Part shown: in pieces, positions 61,789 through 64,000 of the stretch
How positions within the stretch are numbered: the first letter of the stretch is position 1
How the letters are laid out: each line of letters begins with the position of its first letter
Origin: CAZHRC01 sp964533865
GTDB lineage: Bacteria; Bacillota; Clostridia; Tissierellales; Peptoniphilaceae
Assembly (NCBI GenBank): GCA_964533865.1
Contig: CAZHRC010000004.1
Location: forward strand, 1-64,000
Direction of reading: 5' to 3'
DNA length: 64,000 nt
Made by a program: the position numbers and the translations under genes
The notes under the pieces: model-generated
The model's database searches: none
What the model saw: the letters and a program-made list of their open reading frames with translations, nothing else
Told to the model about the DNA's origin: nothing

Positions 61789-62114
61789 TTAGATCCTCCT
61801 TTTATCATCTGATGACATCAATATTACTTCATTTGTCTAGCTAAGTGCCTTGAGAATAGGATCAGCGGTTGGGTAAATTTAAAATATCTTTTTTACTCCA
61901 TATACTAATGAACTTATCTCAAAAAATCTTCCATTATTAATTCACACCATATCTACCACCTCCCTATATGGTTTCTTAAATCCATAGGTGAATCCCATGC
62001 GATGATTTACTATTTCTTTCGAAGATCCTAAAGCTTTTACAACACAAAGTGGTATTGCCATCTGTAAGTAAGCTATCTATATGTAGACATATTCAATAAA
62101 TCAAAACTCATCTC
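61789..62114. other. Intergenic region upstream of the secreted peptide
   Basis: This AT-rich 326-bp gap holds the peptide's ribosome site (61795-61800) and presumably its promoter, which I cannot place. A 39-codon frame (61942-62061, minus) exists but has no good ribosome site or recognisable feature. A second strong ribosome-site-like run (AGGGAGGTGG near 61960) is followed by ATG and then almost at once by a stop, so it may be a remnant of a lost small gene. Confidence 0.4.
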
Positions 62115-62696
62115 CTATTTATCTACAACTCTTAGCACTAACAACTTCTTCAGTATCAGCATAACCGCTGTAACTCCAATCGCTGATACCACCAATTTAA
62201 CCACAACAACTTGATTCATTGCACTGAAAATAATCGCAATGAGGATCAAGGTACCAAGGACTTTTCGCGTACGGCTTCGATACACCATTGTTTCCAATTC
62301 ATCCAACGGTTTATTCTCATCACCTATCGGCGCTAGGTGCCAGATGCACACCGTCGATAAGAAACATACAATGGCTGACATGAGTCCATCCCAGTTCGGG
62401 ATACTTATTACCGAAAGGACAACTACAATCAACAGCACCGATAGGATGAAACATCTTGCTGGAGTTCGAGCATGATAACCTCCTGCGTAGGATCTCAAGG
62501 GGATGTAGGCTAATAAGAAAACAATACTTTCCTTTAGATGATTAAACAAAATCCCCATAACGATCGCTATTGTTAAGTTTCCTAATAATACCCACATCTG
62601 ATGAAAGGCATATAAATACAATTCTTTCTCATCTGTAGATATCGCTTTCTCTCGAATCAACCAACTCACAATTTTATCTACTTTCAAAATCCACAT
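62115..62696 (-). CDS. agrB: AgrB-type peptide-processing membrane protease
   Basis: This 193-residue membrane protease cleaves the C-terminus of the AgrD precursor and closes the thiolactone ring. The catalytic pair is H75 and C82 in RSYAGGYHARTPARCF, at almost the same positions as in the staphylococcal enzyme (H77, C84). About five to six hydrophobic segments are present. Its ATG overlaps the stop of agrD by one base (TAATG), so the two are translated together. Confidence 0.93.
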   Translation of the reverse strand: MWILKVDKIVSWLIREKAISTDEKELYLYAFHQMWVLLGNLTIAIVMGILFNHLKESIVFLLAYIPLRSYAGGYHARTPARCFILSVLLIVVVLSVISIPNWDGLMSAIVCFLSTVCIWHLAPIGDENKPLDELETMVYRSRTRKVLGTLILIAIIFSAMNQVVVVKLVVSAIGVTAVMLILKKLLVLRVVDK

Positions 62697-62836
62697 TAGA
62701 AGCGCCTAAATTTCATAGCGCCCTCGGGTAACTTTGGCTGATGTAGGATGAATTTACAAACGGTATTAACATCAACTAATAAAACCAATAATGCCAAGCT
62801 TGATAACACCCGTATTATCGCACTCTTTACTCCCAT
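62696..62836 (-). CDS. agrD: AgrD cyclic-lactone autoinducer precursor
   Basis: A 46-codon frame encodes an autoinducer precursor. Residues 1-23 form an amphipathic/hydrophobic leader, C27 is the ring-forming cysteine in TVCKFIL (25-31), and the tail HQPKLPEGAMKFRRF (32-46) has the proline-acidic pattern AgrB recognises. By analogy with staphylococcal precursors, where the ring is Cys plus four residues, the ring should be CKFIL with a short N-terminal tail. GAAAGGTGACGAGATCAAAA precedes the ATG. It lies between agrC and agrB. Confidence 0.9.
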   Translation of the reverse strand: MGVKSAIIRVLSSLALLVLLVDVNTVCKFILHQPKLPEGAMKFRRF

Positions 62837-62882
62837 TTTTGATCTCGTCACCTTTCGCCAATCTTTTCAGTATATTTACCTT

Positions 62883-62910
62883 ATCATATCTCGGGTCGTT
62901 GTGCGGGCAA
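62883..62910 (-). promoter_or_regulatory. Predicted agrDB promoter
   Basis: TTGCCC (62910-62905) and TATGAT (62888-62883) are separated by 16 bp. The -35 box is weak and the spacer short, as is common for promoters that need an activator. The direct repeats end one base upstream of the -35 box. Confidence 0.6.
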
Positions 62911-62911
62911 T

Positions 62912-62941
62912 TGTCATGAACGACTATTTACATGTCATGAA
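62912..62941 (-). promoter_or_regulatory. Paired direct repeats, probable AgrA/LytTR site
   Basis: Two identical 9-bp copies (TTCATGACA on the minus strand) at 62941-62933 and 62920-62912 are separated by exactly 12 bp. LytTR-domain regulators such as AgrA bind two 9-bp direct repeats with 12-13 bp between them, just upstream of a -35 box, which is the arrangement here. The sequence differs from the staphylococcal site, so the match is in geometry. The regulator itself would lie outside this window. Confidence 0.7.
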
Positions 62942-63032
62942 TAGATCATTTTACATTATTTTTTCTTCTGGTATCCTTTACCTGTATCAAATGCTTTCCT
63001 ATTTCTTATAATTCATTGTGTTTATGCTAAAT

Positions 63033-64000
63033 TTAATCTATGAAAAGGATGACTTCCACATGGAATACATTATCTTTAGGGTCAATACACAATTCTCCAT
63101 CGTTTTCCTCCACCAACTGTTTTACATTTCCCAAACCTAATCCATGTTTTGCTTCATCTTTTTTACGCGAAAGATATCGCTCATTTACACGAGATAGTAA
63201 TCCATCAAATGTATTACTGATCTCGATAATAAACGCACCCAAATCATATCTCATAGATAAGCTCATTACCCTATCTTCCTCAATAGTTGCCATGCCCTCA
63301 TCTGCATTGTCTAAAAGATTTCCAAATACAGTTGTTATTATAGCTGGTGGCAAATTGATATTATCTGGTATCGAGGTTATTACATTAATCTCTATATTTG
63401 TCGTTTTAAAGTGTTCTATTTTATGATTAATAAAAGAATCTAATAGAGTATTTCCAGTTTTACAATATTTTTGTTCAAGTGAAAGTAATTGGAGTAAATC
63501 ACTCTTATATATCTCCGCTTTCTTTGGCTCGTCATTGGTGCGCAGTTGGTCAATGATAATCAAGTGATTTTTTATATCGTGCTTTATACGTTGTATCTCC
63601 TGATAATCCTTTTCGATTATAGTTAACTCTTTTTCATAATAACGGTTTTGTTCCTCTGCAATTTTGAGTCGAGTATTCTCTTGCATCATTTTTATAATAT
63701 TTTCGTATATGTAAAATACTAAAATATTTATACAAAGAATGGCAAGCATTAAGAATGCAAGACTACTATTATCCGATTCTTTAGAGTTAAATATTATAAT
63801 AATCACTATTAATGATAATACCGGTATGATCACGATGCTCATCCAGTATGATAAGGGCACTGTGCTTTTCACTGGTTTCCTTCTCGGTAATATTATCGAA
63901 AGTAATAAAATAATCATAAAAGATAATATTTGAGATGAAACCATGCCATAAATAGTATCAACTTCATCAGGTTGCCCAATCAGAAATTTTGTCTTTCCAA
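63033..64000 (-). CDS. agrC: AgrC-type sensor histidine kinase, 5' end outside window
   Basis: The frame is open to the right edge, so at least the first part of the sensor domain is missing; 321 residues are visible. Three hydrophobic segments (last part of the membrane sensor) lead into a charged coiled coil, then the phospho-acceptor region RIKHDIKNHLIIIDQL and a GHKL ATPase domain with NLLDNADEG and HGLGLGNVKQLVEENDG. The H-box form HDxxNH is typical of the AgrC/HPK10 group that partners LytTR response regulators. It probably senses the AgrD-derived cyclic peptide. Confidence 0.88.
   Translation of the reverse strand, partial: GKTKFLIGQPDEVDTIYGMVSSQILSFMIILLLSIILPRRKPVKSTVPLSYWMSIVIIPVLSLIVIIIIFNSKESDNSSLAFLMLAILCINILVFYIYENIIKMMQENTRLKIAEEQNRYYEKELTIIEKDYQEIQRIKHDIKNHLIIIDQLRTNDEPKKAEIYKSDLLQLLSLEQKYCKTGNTLLDSFINHKIEHFKTTNIEINVITSIPDNINLPPAIITTVFGNLLDNADEGMATIEEDRVMSLSMRYDLGAFIIEISNTFDGLLSRVNERYLSRKKDEAKHGLGLGNVKQLVEENDGELCIDPKDNVFHVEVILFID

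Noticed and set aside
61942..62061. 39-codon frame downstream of agrB considered as agrD
   Set aside because: It lacks a good ribosome site, an amphipathic leader and the proline/acidic tail. The frame at 62696-62836 has all agrD features and overlaps agrB.

Overview
The window looks like part of the chromosome of a Clostridia-type Firmicute that lives by anaerobic amino-acid fermentation. The support is: AGGAGG-type ribosome sites with frequent TTG and GTG starts, an archaeal-type (V/A) ATPase operon, indolepyruvate:ferredoxin oxidoreductase, formate-tetrahydrofolate ligase with a methenyl-THF cyclohydrolase, an Nqr-type sodium pump, CWB2 cell-wall proteins and an agr quorum-sensing locus. 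I cannot name the species. There are no rRNA or tRNA genes, CRISPR arrays or insertion sequences that I can see.

Layout. 0-3.6 kb: iorAB, a nucleoside-hydrolase-like protein that has lost its metal-binding motif, and a DUF1622 membrane protein. 3.8-12.15 kb: a tightly packed nine-gene V-type ATPase operon on the minus strand (G/H-C-I-K-F-E-A-B-D). 12.2-15.4 kb: small enzymes (two GNAT acetyltransferases, a HAD phosphatase, a histidine phosphatase, a cupin-like protein). 15.6-19.5 kb: nqrBCDEF without nqrA. 19.7-24.4 kb: cell-envelope genes (a VanY-type carboxypeptidase, DUF523, two convergent CWB2 proteins, one with a 3D domain) and a 59-residue membrane ORF. 24.6-27.8 kb: a one-carbon/formate operon (fchA-focA-fhs). 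27.8-41.3 kb: a CNNM/CorC protein, carB, HIT, an AGCS symporter with a structured leader, a Na/Pi cotransporter, an SH3 lipoprotein, a small PspC protein, a CoA-disulfide reductase-rhodanese fusion, an AIM24 protein and a CDF transporter. 41.5-45.8 kb: an ABC exporter pair and a PadR-DUF2812 operon whose promoter contains two TATCGA dyads. 46-51 kb: a sigma-54 regulon (PrpR-like activator, palindromic upstream site, -24/-12 promoter, IlvD/Edd-type dehydratase, GntP permease). 51.1-54.7 kb: uppP, a TtcA-like protein, DUF296, rlmH and an MBL hydrolase. 54.8-58.2 kb: a divergent-PAP2 protein, then a yybP-ykoY manganese riboswitch in front of a P-type cation ATPase.

The right end (58.4-64 kb) is visibly more AT-rich and looks like an accessory island. 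A partial agrC runs off the window edge. It is followed by a very small agrD, missed by ORF length cut-offs, and by agrB. Just upstream of agrD two identical 9-bp repeats lie 12 bp apart and abut a -35 box, the geometry of an AgrA/LytTR site. Downstream are a secreted peptide of bacteriocin-like layout, whose expected start codon reads AAG instead of ATG, a strong hairpin, and a four-gene ABC transporter. I read this as a quorum-sensing locus next to a secreted-peptide/transporter unit. Whether the first controls the second is inference.

For energy metabolism, iorAB yields reduced ferredoxin from aryl-pyruvates, the fhs/fchA/focA set handles formate and C1 units, and the V-ATPase and Nqr-like complex handle ion gradients that the Na+-coupled AGCS and Na/Pi carriers could use.
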